Shown one piece after another: positions 26,201 to 34,592 of a DNA stretch of 64,000 nucleotides (within the stretch, counting starts at the first letter, position 1; each line of letters starts with the position of its first letter). A program made the translations under genes and the position numbers. The DNA lies in assembly GCF_018687785.1 (NCBI RefSeq), contig NZ_LTBL01000001.1, positions 1,789,780-1,853,779 of the forward strand. The letters are read 5' to 3'. Origin of the DNA: Methanovulcanius yangii (GTDB lineage: Archaea; Halobacteriota; Methanomicrobia; Methanomicrobiales; Methanomicrobiaceae). The notes beneath the pieces are model-generated. The model had not been told where the DNA came from. It saw only the letters and a program-made list of their open reading frames with translations, and made no database searches.

Positions 26201-26700
26201 CCCATCGCCCGCAGGAGGGACATGAGCGGCCCCCGGACGCCCTCCGGCGGATCGGTATGGAAGAGGTCGGTGACGCTCTGCGCGAGGATCCGTTCCAGTT
26301 CGTGCTCCTCGAGGGGGACGAAGCCCGGTTCGACCCCGGCTTCGAGGGCGAACTCGCGCAGGATGCCGGAACAGAAGGCGTGAATGGTGGAGATATGGGC
26401 GAAGAGAAGATCCTCTGCCACCTGTTCCCATTCCTCCCCCGCCTTGTCGGCGACGGCGGCGCGTATCCTGGCCTTCATCTCGGCGGCGGCCTTTTCCGTG
26501 TAGGTGAGGGCGAGAATTCCCCCCACGCCGCCATTTCCGATGCCGTCTCTGCCCGCACTCCCGTTTTCCCCGTCGGGCGCAATCATCCCGAGATACCGGT
26601 TGACGAGGACGAAGGTCTTTCCCGTCCCGGCCCCGGCGGTGACGCAGAGGCTGCCTGCCCTCTCCACCGCCTCCTTCTGTCTCCCCAGCGGCCCGCTCAT
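23293..26700 (-). CDS. AddA/RecB-like UvrD-family helicase-nuclease
   Basis: A 1135-residue protein. The UvrD/Rep helicase part has Walker A VTAGAGTGKTF near residue 25, DEYQDTDPLQ as motif II, and GDPKQSIYLFRNAD and LDINFRST as later motifs. VMTVHASKGLQFPIVVLPW and LFYVAMTRAEDHL complete SF1A. A C-terminal PD-(D/E)XK nuclease follows with GRIDRLIRTADG and AVIDYKSGSW near residue 1080. This domain order is that of AddA. The start at 26700 overlaps the partner gene by four bases. Together they should resect double-strand DNA ends. AddAB is typical of bacteria, so transfer is likely. Confidence 0.92.
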   Translation of the reverse strand: MSGPLGRQKEAVERAGSLCVTAGAGTGKTFVLVNRYLGMIAPDGENGSAGRDGIGNGGVGGILALTYTEKAAAEMKARIRAAVADKAGEEWEQVAEDLLFAHISTIHAFCSGILREFALEAGVEPGFVPLEEHELERILAQSVTDLFHTDPPEGVRGPLMSLLRAMGDRPLEAALRELYGRRHLAEPFFDRLSRDRDGVIRTWMAELVTEQERIRDMACAAGAAEAAAVLADLADRYAGESDAAAKYLKEVAPILRDICTDAPPTAFCAAMAEFAGVKGRANMGSKKTLGEDKERLGTAFTSLRAVAQAVPTDLCMVTIGQEEPATLAACDALGDLATVYHRFSALIEAAKRASGAIDFTDMIVLTARFLERHPEISRDHLRGRYRYIMVDEYQDTDPLQASIIRTILGAEGAAGSLFVVGDPKQSIYLFRNADVTQFRRTMEEIEGAGGATVALDINFRSTPAVVGIVNAVFSRLFASDRLPWEFRYDPITPSEGREEHHGSVDLLLTPPAKGPAAFRDEATMVARSLQEIVTRQTKPVYRKRKELDGYDPATGDGDERVPAPPRWQDCAVLIESRTNLEYLEDAFGRYGIPFHVHRGTGFYRRQEVRDFGSLLTFLARPDDDLALYGVLRSPWFGFSDAALYRAAGGNGRGLFGRLRRSGEGKAVFAAALLNRWLAYARREPLNRLISRITDESGIRAVYAALDGGDQMAANLGKIAAMIRERGQAAIYTLDDCARDFADAIASGRDEEEAPVEGSVRDAVTVMTVHASKGLQFPIVVLPWMARSRTAPPPGVLVDEECGIGMKVPDGDGILSDTPVRLLIDHRLGQKVKAERKRLFYVAMTRAEDHLILSGMRPAADAVPAVETGTSRMDWFCAALGMGEDAIAAGEIGYTDACGTPSRVRVITDPAAITAQERRTVPTMPEPGSLGTSARRDAFARPPWSDAPPAGARRPVTVSRLEKGDTSAKPVPRLFSAPDAGMPASAGIILHEVMAGVPAETALFRAGQTGSPEHIRRLEAAREAFFSLPLVRDATAHRCEVPFSVDIEGRHCTGRIDRLIRTADGRWAVIDYKSGSWHEGTDAAYSCQMAMYREAAILLTGDTEPDCYLWFAGNGRLVKVNPGKEELYAAIHRYTD

Positions 26701-29700
26701 TCGTCGTCCCCTCCGGTATCGTCCGCGGTCTCTCCGCTGTTCAGCGTCCTGAGACGCGAGAACCTGCATATGGATGAATAGTCGCAGTATGTCGGGCACT
26801 TCCGGCTGCCGTCCGAGGGTGGAAACCGGCCCGCACGGATGCCGCCTGCCGCACGGACTGCGGCCGTCACCGCACCGTCGATCATTCCGGCAAAGTCGGC
26901 GTCCGGCGGCATCCGCGTCGGGGAGAGGCTCCCCAGGACCGGGGCACGTGCGGGGTCGTGGCTGATGATGGTGTTCTTCGTATTTCCGCGTTTGATGGTG
27001 TAATAGCTGCAGGCGATGCCCTCCATCCCGGTTGCGGTCTCGAGCGCCCGGAGGTAGAGGGGAAGCTGGAGTGCCCGCCCCTCCCGGATATCCGTCTGCG
27101 TGGGGGCGGTGCCGGTCTTGTAGTCGGTGATCATGCACTCCCCGTCAGCGGACGCGTCCACACGGTCGATGGTGCCCCGGACCCGCAGGGTCTCCCCACC
27201 ACCCGGCACCGCGAGCGGGATGGGGGCGTCCGACAGGGAGGGGCTCCGTTCAGGGATGCCGAAGGACACTTCGAAGAGCGATGGTGCAAGGCCGCTGTCG
27301 GATGCCTGCTCCTCCTCAGCGAGAAACTCGCCGAAGAGGCCCCCCCCGTCCGTGGTTCCGAGCAGCTGCTCTTTTACCACTTCCCAGACCGGCCCTTCCC
27401 AGAAGTACCGCTCCGTCTGCACACGGGCGATCTCCCGGATCAGCCGCTTCGCGTCCTCATGGTCGGCAGGGGCAGGCCTGCCGGAGTGGCCCGCCGCCCG
27501 CCATTCCTCGTAGAACCCCCTCAGGATCTCGTGCACCAGGGAGCCCCGGTCGGCGGCGGAGATCGTCCGTTCCGCATCCGGCATGGCGGCAAGGCCGAGG
27601 ACATGGGTACAGTAGAACCGGAACGGGCAGCCGACGTACATTTCGAGGGAGGTCGGCGACCATGCCCGCTCAGGGCCGAAGCGGCCGGCAAGCTCTGCCG
27701 TGATCTCCTCTTCCCCGGCAAGGATCCCGTCCCATGGGGTGGTGTAGGGCCCTATCCGGCAGGTGGCCTCGGCCCTGATGCGGGAGAGGATATCGTCGGC
27801 CACCGCCCCCTCCGGCAGCCATCCGTCCGCGGGCGGATATCCTGCGGCAATCTCCCTGCCTGCTGCCTCTGCACGGGCCCGTGCGGACCAGGCATTCTCC
27901 GTATCGGGGTCCCAGGCTATGGCACCTGCAGCCTCTGCGGCCGCCCGCAGGAACGGGGACTCTACGAGAGGGGTGCCCCCCTCCCGCTCTGCGGCGCTGA
28001 GATAAATGGTGGACTCTGCGGCGCAGAGGGCGGCAAGAAAGGCGTAGCGCTCCTCCCTGAGTTTCTCTCTCCGGGTCTGGGTTCCCATCCTCCCCTCCTC
28101 GCGTTCGGTCGTATAGGGCAGAAGAGGAGGGATGTCGGGCATCCGGCCGTCGGTGAGGTCCGCAAGGAAGAGGTAGGAGGTATTCATGTGGGCCAGTTCA
28201 CGGATACCGGTCACCTGCACCCGGTCCCGGTCGTTCACCGGGGAGAGACGCATCTCACGGACCATTGCGGTCCAGAGGCCGAGAAACTCACCCTGGGAGA
28301 TCCGCTGGTCCGAGGAGGGCCCGGCCTCCAGGCGCTCCAGGATACTCTTCAGGAGAAGAAGCGCGTCCTCCTCGCCTGCCCGTACGGCGTCGTCGGGTGC
28401 TGGGGGGAGGTGGGGGGCGTCCCATGCGGCAAAGACCTCCTGCAGGGCCCGGACGTGGGCGGCGACCGGGCGCACCCCTTCCAGCGTCTTGAGGCGCGAG
28501 AGGACGTCCATGATGGCCCTCGCCTGTGCGGCAACGGATGCGGCCAGCGCCCGTGCCTGTTCATCACCCTCCTCCGCCTCGGCCGCACGCCGTCCGGCGA
28601 GCCGTTCGAGGCCCCGTTCCCACGAATGGAACCCTTCGGTGATCCCGGCCTCGCGGGCCAGCCGTTCCACGTCGCCGCCGGTCGGGGCTCTGCCGGCCCC
28701 GAAGACGAAGTACGGGGAGGCAAAGAACGCCGCAACATCCTCGCGGCGGTATCTCCCGGCCGGTATGCCCGCTGCGAGCAGGATCGCCTGGACCACGGGG
28801 ATGGTCGCAAGGGACGGGCGGGTGGCAGAGGCATAGGGAATTCCCGCATCGGCAAAGGCATCCTCGAGGAGAGGGGCCGCAGCACGCACATCGGGAAATG
28901 CCACGGTGATCGCTCCGGGAGGGGTGCCGTCGGCCAGCAGGCGGGAGACTACGCCTGCGATCGCCCCGACCTCCGCCTCCCGCGTGGCAGGCCGGGCCGT
29001 CCGGACCTGGCAGACGCCGGTGACCTCCCCGCCGCCGAAGAGCGGCAGCCACCCCGTCTCCCCGGCGGCTATGGTATGGTATTCATCCGCTTCGAGCCAT
29101 TCCCAGCCGTCGGCGAAGACCGCGGGGTTGTGCGCGTAAGGGACGAAGGCCGTGAAGATCCCCTTCCCTCTGGCAAAGGCCGTCAGAAAATCCCGGAGCG
29201 ACGCGGGCGGCTCGTAGAGGCCGTAGGAGATCACATGCCACGGCTCCTCTGCCTCCCGGACGGCCGCGGCGGCGCAGCCGAGGACCGAATCGGCATCCGC
29301 GAGGGTATGATCGGCGAGGAACTCCCTGTAGGCCTCCAGCACCGCCCCCACCTCGGCACTACGATGCCCCTGCAACTCACCGAGGCAGGCCGGATAGTCT
29401 ACTGACCGGGCCTCGATGACCTTTCGCAGGACAGACAGGTCGTCCGCCTGCCGGATGCCGGGCTGGCGGTCCGGCGGAACGAGCGGCGATGCCGCCGGCC
29501 GGCCCTTCAGAACCGCAAGGAAGATTGTTCGCGCCTCGTCTCTCTCGATCACCCGGACCGCGGGGCGATAGCGGTGCAGGATGGCCCGTGCCACCTCCTC
29601 GGGAGTCCCGACGAGATCCGGCAGGAACGGCGACCCTGCCTTCCTCAGTTCGTCCCGCAGTTCCCCTGCGAGTCGCTTGGTCGGCAGGATGAGTGCGGTG

Positions 29701-29795
29701 CGGAAGGGATCGGCTGCGGCGGCGTTCCGGAACTGCGCGAGGCAGAACGGCCGCCCCTGGCCGGGAAGAATGGTATAAACGGTGGTACGGGCCAT
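26697..29795 (-). CDS. AddB-like PD-(D/E)XK nuclease, iron-sulfur type
   Basis: A 1032-residue partner of the AddA-like protein. The N-terminal helicase fold has lost the P-loop (TILPGQGRPF instead of GxxGxGKT), so it should not hydrolyse ATP there. The C-terminal nuclease has GTIDRVDASADGECMITDYK. Cysteines in YVGCPFRFYC and at the end in KCPTYCDYSSICRF match the AddB/Cas4-like pattern that ties a 4Fe-4S cluster around the nuclease. It is the first gene of the pair. It may also be called an exonuclease of the RexB/AddB group; the divergence from bacterial AddB looks large. Confidence 0.85.
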   Translation of the reverse strand: MARTTVYTILPGQGRPFCLAQFRNAAAADPFRTALILPTKRLAGELRDELRKAGSPFLPDLVGTPEEVARAILHRYRPAVRVIERDEARTIFLAVLKGRPAASPLVPPDRQPGIRQADDLSVLRKVIEARSVDYPACLGELQGHRSAEVGAVLEAYREFLADHTLADADSVLGCAAAAVREAEEPWHVISYGLYEPPASLRDFLTAFARGKGIFTAFVPYAHNPAVFADGWEWLEADEYHTIAAGETGWLPLFGGGEVTGVCQVRTARPATREAEVGAIAGVVSRLLADGTPPGAITVAFPDVRAAAPLLEDAFADAGIPYASATRPSLATIPVVQAILLAAGIPAGRYRREDVAAFFASPYFVFGAGRAPTGGDVERLAREAGITEGFHSWERGLERLAGRRAAEAEEGDEQARALAASVAAQARAIMDVLSRLKTLEGVRPVAAHVRALQEVFAAWDAPHLPPAPDDAVRAGEEDALLLLKSILERLEAGPSSDQRISQGEFLGLWTAMVREMRLSPVNDRDRVQVTGIRELAHMNTSYLFLADLTDGRMPDIPPLLPYTTEREEGRMGTQTRREKLREERYAFLAALCAAESTIYLSAAEREGGTPLVESPFLRAAAEAAGAIAWDPDTENAWSARARAEAAGREIAAGYPPADGWLPEGAVADDILSRIRAEATCRIGPYTTPWDGILAGEEEITAELAGRFGPERAWSPTSLEMYVGCPFRFYCTHVLGLAAMPDAERTISAADRGSLVHEILRGFYEEWRAAGHSGRPAPADHEDAKRLIREIARVQTERYFWEGPVWEVVKEQLLGTTDGGGLFGEFLAEEEQASDSGLAPSLFEVSFGIPERSPSLSDAPIPLAVPGGGETLRVRGTIDRVDASADGECMITDYKTGTAPTQTDIREGRALQLPLYLRALETATGMEGIACSYYTIKRGNTKNTIISHDPARAPVLGSLSPTRMPPDADFAGMIDGAVTAAVRAAGGIRAGRFPPSDGSRKCPTYCDYSSICRFSRLRTLNSGETADDTGGDDE

Positions 29796-29907
29796 AGACT
29801 CCAGTACCAGTACCTCGTCCCCTCTCTCCTATTAGGTTGACGCTTCTGAGAGGCGGGGGAAGAGAAGAAAGGCGGAGACCCCCCGCGCCTCCTGCCCCAT
29901 GGCGGGG

Positions 29908-30453
29908 TTATCCGAGTTCTGCAATCCGTTTTGCGACCTTCTGCGCCTCTTTGAGTGCCTTTGCGTCGTTGAGGATCTCACCTGCCTCGGCGGCCTGTCC
30001 TTCGATCTCGCCGAGATAGGAGAATTCATGCGTGTTCGCGAACCCTTCGAGGGTCTCAAGGGCACGGTCCGCCCCCTTCGTGCCGTGCACGGCGATGGTC
30101 ACCACATATTTGCCGGCCAGTTTGCGGTCATGATACATGCTGTAGGTGCGGTCGATGCAGTTCTTCAGCTGGCCGCAGACATCATAATAGTAGACGGGGG
30201 TGCCGACGACGAGGACATCGCAGTCCAGCATCGCCTCGGCGATCCGGTTCCATCCGTCCGTCGCAATGACGCACTCTTTCTCTTCTTTGCACTTATCACA
30301 GCCGATACATGGCCCGATTTCGTAGTCGGCGAGGGAGATGAATTCGGTCTCGATGGAATCGTTACCCTTCACGACCTCTTCGAGCACCTTCTGCACGAGA
30401 ATGGCGGTATTTCCTTTCCGGCGCATACTCCCTGAGATACCGAGGACTTTCAT
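29908..30453 (-). CDS. NADPH-dependent FMN reductase / iron-sulfur flavoprotein family
   Basis: A 181-residue flavodoxin-like protein. The FMN phosphate loop is GISGSMRRKGNTA at residues 5-17, and VVGTPVYYYDVCGQLKNCID is the typical segment of this family. CIGCDKCKEEKECV near residue 50 has four Cys in the compact pattern of methanogen iron-sulfur flavoproteins (Isf), so a 4Fe-4S cluster is likely. It probably moves electrons between ferredoxin and an acceptor such as oxygen or peroxide. The start at 30453 has a TATA box GATATATTC 25 bases upstream, giving a leaderless mRNA. Confidence 0.9.
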   Translation of the reverse strand: MKVLGISGSMRRKGNTAILVQKVLEEVVKGNDSIETEFISLADYEIGPCIGCDKCKEEKECVIATDGWNRIAEAMLDCDVLVVGTPVYYYDVCGQLKNCIDRTYSMYHDRKLAGKYVVTIAVHGTKGADRALETLEGFANTHEFSYLGEIEGQAAEAGEILNDAKALKEAQKVAKRIAELG

Positions 30454-30472
30454 ATGTCCAGAATCGGAATCT

Positions 30473-30482
30473 GAATATATCA
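30473..30482 (-). promoter_or_regulatory. TATA-like box of the iron-sulfur flavoprotein gene
   Basis: The minus strand reads TGATATATTC, centred about 25 bases before the ATG at 30453, which fits a leaderless transcript. It overlaps the 3' end of the GIY-YIG gene. Confidence 0.5.
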
Positions 30483-30950
30483 TTCTTTTGCACGTACCAA
30501 AAAATCGGGCCCGCGGTCCCCCGGCCGCCAGAGATGCGGTCTGCATCCGGCGGCGGTGATGGCCCGGCAGACCTCCTGTACCGGGTCTTCCTGCCGGGAG
30601 AAGAGATGGGTCGGGCACCGGCAGTCGCTGCACCCGAACCCCCGGATGCCGGGGCCTCCCAGCGTCCGGGCAACGGTGCACTCGAGCCGCTCCCGTGTTT
30701 CGACCCAGACCACCGCCTCCGGCGAAAACCGCGGGTCGGTGAGGAGGTAGTCGATATGCCACCGCGGGGGCCGGTCCGGTTCCGCTGCAAGGCGGAGATG
30801 GCGGCAGACGCGGAGAAGTCCCCCCGGGCCGAGGGCCGACCCGATGTAAACGTGCCTCCCGGCGGGAAAGGCCAGAGCCCCCAGCGCGCCGACCCGGACG
30901 GTGCATGCCGGATTTTCGAGGATCAGACAGTAGATGCCCGGCGCTGCCAT
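30480..30950 (-). CDS. DUF123 / GIY-YIG-like protein
   Basis: A 156-residue protein with an N-terminal GIY motif (PGIYCLILENP) and HVYIGSALGPGG about 20 residues later, the GIY-YIG pattern of DUF123 proteins. RHLRLAAEPDRPPRWHIDYL follows with the usual Arg and His. Cysteines GCSDCRCPTHLF near residue 105 could bind metal. DUF123 proteins are small putative nucleases common in euryarchaea; the substrate is unknown. It is six bases from the next upstream MBL gene and likely shares its transcript. Confidence 0.85.
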   Translation of the reverse strand: MAAPGIYCLILENPACTVRVGALGALAFPAGRHVYIGSALGPGGLLRVCRHLRLAAEPDRPPRWHIDYLLTDPRFSPEAVVWVETRERLECTVARTLGGPGIRGFGCSDCRCPTHLFSRQEDPVQEVCRAITAAGCRPHLWRPGDRGPDFLVRAKE

Positions 30951-30956
30951 TGCCGT

Positions 30957-31553
30957 TCAGTAGTACCCGAGCATCCGGAGGGCCGCCTTGATGTGAACCG
31001 CCCCGTTCGTCTCCACCGCCATGCCATGGCCGGGGTAGAGGCCTTTGACGTCGAGGGCGGCGAGCCGCTCAAGGGATGCCTTCAGGTCGGGGAGACTTCC
31101 GCCGGGGAAGTCTGTCCTGCCCACCCCGCCGTCCGAAAAGACGGTGTCTCCCGAGAAGAGGTTCTTCTCCTCCTCGTCCCAGAGGCATATTCCGCCGGGG
31201 GTATGGCCGGGGGTATGGATGACCCTGAGCCCTTCGACCGTATCCCCGTCCCTGAGGGGCCGGGCGATGCCGAGCACCGGAGCCCGTTCGCCGAACATCA
31301 TCGCAAGCGTCCGTTCATCGGCAGAAAGACCGGCCACATCCGCTTCGTGCATGCAGATCCCTGCATTGCACATGTGGGCAATCTCATGGGCGTGGGCGAT
31401 GTGATCATAGTGGCAGTGCGTCAGGACAATCCACTCGATCTCATCGCGGTGGGGTGCCACCTGCATCGGCGTGACCCCCGCATCGACGAGCACGTTTCCA
31501 CGGAGGTAGGCATTTGCCCAGTATCCCTCCCCCGGAATCCATCTGACCTGCAT
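30957..31553 (-). CDS. Metallo-beta-lactamase fold hydrolase
   Basis: A 198-residue MBL-fold protein. The motif THCHYDHIAHAHEI gives HxHxDH near residue 46, HTPGHTPGGICLW the next His, SGDTVFSDGGVGRTDFPGG the bridging Asp region typical of glyoxalase-II-like enzymes, and YPGHG the last His. It is probably a hydroxyacylglutathione-hydrolase-like thioester hydrolase, though methanogens lack glutathione. It starts only 26 bases from the divergent thiC. Confidence 0.92.
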   Translation of the reverse strand: MQVRWIPGEGYWANAYLRGNVLVDAGVTPMQVAPHRDEIEWIVLTHCHYDHIAHAHEIAHMCNAGICMHEADVAGLSADERTLAMMFGERAPVLGIARPLRDGDTVEGLRVIHTPGHTPGGICLWDEEEKNLFSGDTVFSDGGVGRTDFPGGSLPDLKASLERLAALDVKGLYPGHGMAVETNGAVHIKAALRMLGYY

Positions 31554-31579
31554 GCAGGATAATAAGGTTTTACCACCAA

Positions 31580-32860
31580 ATGTCAGTTATGCAGACCCTG
31601 ATACGGGAGTGCCTTACGACCGTGCCGCCGGAGATTGAACAGCTGGCGCATGTCGAGGGCATGGATCCCCGAAAAATGGCCAAACAGATTGCGCGGGGTC
31701 GGATTGTCGTCCCGGCAAATCCGCGGCGGGAGCACCGTCTCTCCGCCATCGGAGAGGGGTGCCGGGTCAAGGTGAATGTCAACGTCGGCACCTCCGGGAT
31801 CCGCTGTGATCCGGCAATGGAGGTCGAGAAGGCCCGCGCCGCGGTGGAGAACGGTGCGGACGCCCTCATGGACCTCTCGACCGGAGGAGACCTTGCGGCG
31901 ATGCGTGACTCCATCCTTGCATTCGATGTTCCGGTCGGTACCGTCCCCATATACGACGCCGTCCGGCGGGCGGGAAGTGCCGTTGATGTGGACGCCGACC
32001 TTCTCTTTACGACCATCCGTGATCACTGCCGGCAGGGAGTGGACTTTTTGACCCTGCACTGCGGGGTCAACCTCGACACCCTCGCCTCCCTGCGTGAGGA
32101 CCCCCGGATAATGGGGGTCGTCTCCCGCGGAGGGGCGTTTCATACCGTCAATATGGCAGAGACCGGCGAAGAAAACCCGCTCTATGCGGAGTTTGACTAC
32201 CTCCTTGAGATCCTTGTGGAGGAGGATGTCTGTATCTCGCTTGGGGACGGTATGCGCCCCGGTGCGGTCATCGATGCCCAGCGCCAGGCGAAGACGGTGG
32301 AATACCTGAACCTCGGGCGTCTTGCAGCCCGCGCCCAGGAGGAGGGTGTCCAGCGGATGATCGAGGGGCCGGGGCACATGCCGGTCGACCAGATCACGTA
32401 CAATGTAAAGATGATAAAAGAGCTGAGCGATTTCGCCCCGCTCTATCTTCTGGGGCCGCTCGTGACCGATATCGTCCCGGGCTACGACCATGTCTCCGGC
32501 GCCATCGGCGGGACGATCGCCGCAATGGCAGGAGCAGACTTCCTCTGCATGGTCTCCCCGGCGGAGCACCTCGCCCTCCCCGATGTGGATGACATCGTCG
32601 AGGGGACCCGCGTGGCAAGGATCGCGGCGCACATCGGGGACACCACCCGGCGGGGAGAGGCGTGGCTCAGCGAGGGCGAACGGCAGATGGCCGACGCCCG
32701 CCGCCGCCTCGACTGGGACGGCCAGTTCTCCCATGCCCTCTTCCCTGAGCATGCCCGGCGGATCCACGAACGCGACGGCGAGGTTGACACCTGCTCGATG
32801 TGCGGGGACCTCTGTGCGGTCAAACTGGTTCGCGACGTCCTGAAAAAACCAAAAAAATAG
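31580..32860 (+). CDS. thiC: Phosphomethylpyrimidine synthase ThiC
   Basis: Radical-SAM enzyme that turns aminoimidazole ribotide into the pyrimidine part of thiamine. A length of 426 residues matches the archaeal form. VNVNVGTSGIRCD, ALMDLSTGGDL, GVNLDTLASL, EGPGHMPVDQI and the C-terminal cluster motif CSMCGDLCAVK are all present. Start at 31580 (MSVMQTL) or 31589. The 26-base gap to the divergent MBL gene leaves no room for a thiamine riboswitch, so control must be at transcription or post-transcriptionally otherwise. An A-run/T-run hairpin follows the gene. Confidence 0.97.
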   Translation: MSVMQTLIRECLTTVPPEIEQLAHVEGMDPRKMAKQIARGRIVVPANPRREHRLSAIGEGCRVKVNVNVGTSGIRCDPAMEVEKARAAVENGADALMDLSTGGDLAAMRDSILAFDVPVGTVPIYDAVRRAGSAVDVDADLLFTTIRDHCRQGVDFLTLHCGVNLDTLASLREDPRIMGVVSRGGAFHTVNMAETGEENPLYAEFDYLLEILVEEDVCISLGDGMRPGAVIDAQRQAKTVEYLNLGRLAARAQEEGVQRMIEGPGHMPVDQITYNVKMIKELSDFAPLYLLGPLVTDIVPGYDHVSGAIGGTIAAMAGADFLCMVSPAEHLALPDVDDIVEGTRVARIAAHIGDTTRRGEAWLSEGERQMADARRRLDWDGQFSHALFPEHARRIHERDGEVDTCSMCGDLCAVKLVRDVLKKPKK

Positions 32861-32869
32861 CCTTTTTTT
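32851..32869 (+). terminator. thiC terminator
   Basis: Seven A, the stop codon TAG plus CC, then seven T form a small self-complementary element over the thiC stop codon. The T-run suits archaeal termination. Confidence 0.6.
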
Positions 32870-32950
32870 GTAGATAGTCCGCAATTTTTGCAAATTCTCT
32901 TCCTTTGGCGGGAGCCGGGGCGCTGCACGAAGGTTTAACTTGGATCGGCT

Positions 32951-32960
32951 AAAATATCCG
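32951..32960 (+). promoter_or_regulatory. TATA-like box of the GltS-like gene
   Basis: AAAATATCCG lies about 45 bases before the ATG at 33002. It is the only AT-rich box in the 140-base gap after thiC. Confidence 0.4.
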
Positions 32961-33001
32961 GCCATCAGTACCCGGCGGGATCGCCGCGGGTGGTGGGAAT
33001 T

Positions 33002-34438
33002 ATGGCGATGTACAGGTGTAATGTCTGCAATGTGTTCGAGTATGATTCGGAAGAGGGGTCCATTGAGGGGAACATCCCGCCGGGGACCTCTCCGGACGGG
33101 CTGGATGACGACTGGCACTGCCCGGTGTGCCGCTCCGACCGGACCCATCTTTTAAAGCAACCCGGCGTGACGAACGATCGGCTGCAGGAGGAGGCGCGGG
33201 AATTTGTCGAGGAGGATCCGGCGGCCCGCCTCTGCCGCGAACCCCTCTTCATCGAGCCGCATTTCGTTGAGATCAAGACGATGGCGGCGACGGGCCGGCC
33301 GATCATCGAACCGATGCGAAGCGGAAACCTCCGGGTCTCGTGGGAGGAGATCCTCATCATCGCCGCAGGTCTTGCCCGTCTGCCGCTCAACCCCGAAGAA
33401 CCGGTCTCCATGCAGACCGTCATCGGCCCGAAGGCACAGCAGCCGATGGAGCTGCAGCTCCCCTTCTTTGTCACCCACATGTCCTTCGGGGCCCTCTCCC
33501 GCGAGGCGAAGGTGGCGCTTGCAAAGGGATCGGCCGCCGCTGGGACCGCCATCGGGTCGGGCGAAGGGGGAGTGCTCGACGAGGAGAAGGAGCATGCGTA
33601 CCGCTATATCTTCGAGTATGTGCCGAACCGGTACAGCGTGACCGACGAGTACCTGCGCACCTCGGATGCCATCGAGATGAAGTTCTCCCAGTCGGCTAAA
33701 CCCGGGATGGGCGGGATGCTTCCCGGCAGCAAGGTCACGCCGGAAATTGCCCGGATACGCGGGTTTCCCGTCGGGCATGACATCCACAGCCCTGCCCGGT
33801 TTGCAGATATCCGCACCGCAGAGGATCTTGCGGCAATCATCGGCGACCTGCGGGACCGCAGCGGCGGACGGCCGGTGGGGGTCAAGTTTGCCGCAGGCGA
33901 CATCGAGGGAGACCTCGAGGTGGCGATTGCCGGGGAACCCGACTTCATCACCATCGACGGGCGTCCGGGAGGAACGGCCGCATCACCGAAGTCCATCAAG
34001 GATGCGACGTCCGTTCCATCGGTCTACGCCGTCGACCGGGCCCGTCGCTTCCTTGACGAACACGGGGTGGAGGGGGTCTCCCTTGTGATGACCGGGGGAT
34101 TCAGAATCTCATCGGACATCGCAAAGGCTCTCGCCCTCGGCGCCGATGCGGTGGCCCTCGGGACGGCGGCGATGATCGCCGCGGGGTGCGACCAGTACCG
34201 GATTTGCCATTCCGGCAAATGTCCGACCGGCGTCACCACGCAGGATCCGGCTCTCAGGGAACGGCTGGTGATAGAAACGGCCGCCCACGGAGTCGAGAAT
34301 TTCTTCCATGCAACCGCCGAAGAACTGGAGACGTTCTGTCGCCTCTGCGGCCATGCCGATATCCATGATCTCGGGGTGGACGACCTCAGGACGACCCATT
34401 CGGAGATATCGTCCCACACCCGCATCCGGCATGTATAG
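33002..34438 (+). CDS. Rubredoxin-domain glutamate synthase-like protein
   Basis: A 478-residue archaeal GltS-like protein. Residues 1-45 form a rubredoxin-like iron site (YRCNVCNVFEY with DDWHCPVC). The rest is the FMN-binding glutamate synthase barrel (FVTHMSFGALSREAKVALA, AKPGMGGMLPGSKVTPEIA, IDGRPGGTAASPKSI). The 3Fe-4S Cys are in CDQYRICHSGKCPTG near residue 395. It lacks the glutaminase domain, which in archaea is a separate protein not present here. It may make glutamate from 2-oxoglutarate or be an FMN oxidoreductase of related type. Starts at 33002 or 33008. Confidence 0.9.
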   Translation: MAMYRCNVCNVFEYDSEEGSIEGNIPPGTSPDGLDDDWHCPVCRSDRTHLLKQPGVTNDRLQEEAREFVEEDPAARLCREPLFIEPHFVEIKTMAATGRPIIEPMRSGNLRVSWEEILIIAAGLARLPLNPEEPVSMQTVIGPKAQQPMELQLPFFVTHMSFGALSREAKVALAKGSAAAGTAIGSGEGGVLDEEKEHAYRYIFEYVPNRYSVTDEYLRTSDAIEMKFSQSAKPGMGGMLPGSKVTPEIARIRGFPVGHDIHSPARFADIRTAEDLAAIIGDLRDRSGGRPVGVKFAAGDIEGDLEVAIAGEPDFITIDGRPGGTAASPKSIKDATSVPSVYAVDRARRFLDEHGVEGVSLVMTGGFRISSDIAKALALGADAVALGTAAMIAAGCDQYRICHSGKCPTGVTTQDPALRERLVIETAAHGVENFFHATAEELETFCRLCGHADIHDLGVDDLRTTHSEISSHTRIRHV

Positions 34439-34592
34439 GTGTCGTATTTCCGGCATCCCCATTCCTTTCCCCCAATCACAGTGGAGCAGATGTCTGCCGG
34501 GTATGGGAACAAACGGCCCGCAGCAGGGGGAAATGCCTCCTGGGGCCGGATCACAAAGTATTCAATTTCTCCTTCCAGAACAAGCAGTAGAT

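Noticed and set aside
26701-27138. N-terminal extension of the AddA-like gene
   Set aside because: The extension lies within the AddB-like coding region in another frame; the ATG at 26700 with four-base overlap gives the normal AddA start.
25198-29405. Very long plus-strand open frames of 527 and 815 codons
   Set aside because: They are antisense to the AddA-like and AddB-like genes, whose motifs are certain.
31583-33148. Minus-strand open frame of 521 codons
   Set aside because: It is antisense to thiC and the beginning of the GltS-like gene and has no recognisable domain.
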